From Comamonadaceae bacterium (GTDB taxonomy: Bacteria; Pseudomonadota; Gammaproteobacteria; Burkholderiales; Burkholderiaceae), in contig CANCCJ010000164.1 in assembly GCA_947374535.1 (NCBI GenBank), positions 1-5,620 of the forward strand: DNA of 5,620 bases. Reading direction: 5' to 3'. Within the stretch, counting starts at the first letter, position 1. Each line of letters begins with the position of its first letter. The translations under genes were made by a program, and so were the position numbers. The notes under the pieces were generated by a model that did no database searches, was not told the origin of the DNA, and saw nothing but the letters and a program-made list of their open reading frames with translations. Of the stretch, positions 5,532 through 5,620 are shown piece after piece.

Positions 5532-5620
5532 TCAGCTCTTCTGAACCTTGGCGGCGCGACCTTCTAAGAAGTCTTGAACGCGCTTCTTGGCTTCGGGGGC
5601 CGCTTGTGCAATGGCCGACA
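5532..5620 (-). CDS. C-terminal end of an upstream gene, probably enoyl-CoA hydratase/crotonase family
   Basis: The last 28 codons and a TGA stop (5532-5534) are visible; the rest lies beyond the window. The peptide ends SAIAQAAPEAKKRVQDFL then EGRAAKVQKS. An alanine-rich helix followed by a charged stretch with FLEGRAAK resembles the C-terminal tail of crotonase-fold enoyl-CoA hydratases (…FLxxRxAK…). The catalytic crotonase core is not in view, so the family call is tentative. It ends 25 nt before the feruloyl-CoA synthase start and runs in the same direction, so it is very likely in the same operon. A hydratase, or a hydratase/lyase of the Ech type, would be the expected next enzyme after CoA activation, which supports the guess. 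The tail does not specifically match what I recall of Ech vanillin-forming enzymes. Confidence 0.5.
   Translation of the reverse strand, partial: SAIAQAAPEAKKRVQDFLEGRAAKVQKS

Larger units (their letters stand above)
1..5620 (-). other. Putative hydroxycinnamate/phenylpropanoid catabolic operon (six co-directional genes)
   Basis: All six genes share one strand, with gaps of 25, 13, 49 and 20 nt and a final 4-nt overlap. None of the gaps contains a hairpin followed by a T-run, or a recognisable promoter, so a single polycistronic transcript entering from beyond 5620 is the simplest reading. The order is crotonase(?), ligase, SDR, binding protein, acyl-CoA dehydrogenase, MarR(?). Known hydroxycinnamate clusters likewise combine an Fcs-type ligase, a crotonase and a MarR regulator. 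Some also carry an acyl-CoA dehydrogenase (Acinetobacter hca) or an SDR (the beta-oxidative cluster of Agrobacterium fabrum). Co-transcription and the pathway assignment are inference. Confidence 0.7.

Overview
The window reads as one co-directional catabolic gene cluster, entirely on the minus strand, from a betaproteobacterium. Burkholderiales, most likely Comamonadaceae, is the best guess. This rests on the orphan Bug/TctC-type solute-binding protein, the DmdC-type acyl-CoA dehydrogenase, the repeated GGAGACAAACC-ATG leader and moderate-to-high GC coding. The lineage call is inference; no rRNA or other taxonomic marker is present.

In transcription order (high to low coordinates) the genes are: the last 28 codons of an upstream gene, probably a crotonase/enoyl-CoA hydratase (5532-5620); a feruloyl-CoA synthase-type hydroxycinnamate:CoA ligase (3653-5506); an NAD-dependent short-chain dehydrogenase of the type II 3-hydroxyacyl-CoA dehydrogenase kind (2875-3639); a Bug-family periplasmic binding protein with a Tat-like signal peptide (1821-2825); an acyl-CoA dehydrogenase with the extra C-terminal domain of the DmdC-like branch (91-1800); and the first 31 codons of a probable MarR-family regulator (1-94). 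The intergenic gaps are 25, 13, 49 and 20 nt, and the last junction is a 4-nt ATGA overlap. Coding density is essentially complete, no stretch over 50 nt is non-coding, and I see no terminator or clear promoter, so the main promoter should lie beyond position 5620.

Together the genes suggest uptake and CoA-dependent side-chain degradation of lignin-type phenylpropanoids such as ferulate, p-coumarate or caffeate, and perhaps their dihydro forms. The binding protein would capture the acid in the periplasm and the ligase would form the CoA thioester. The acyl-CoA dehydrogenase could introduce the side-chain double bond into saturated substrates, the crotonase would hydrate it, and the SDR would oxidise the 3-hydroxyacyl-CoA. 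The MarR protein would sense pathway acids or CoA thioesters. Neither an aldehyde dehydrogenase nor a thiolase or beta-keto cleaving enzyme is in the window. The choice between the retro-aldol (vanillin-forming) and beta-oxidative routes is therefore open, although the SDR leans toward the latter.

I found no mobile element, CRISPR array, RNA gene or truly novel system. The interesting points are the gene combination, the binding protein embedded among the enzymes, an altered ligase P-loop, and the regulator coupled to the end of the operon.
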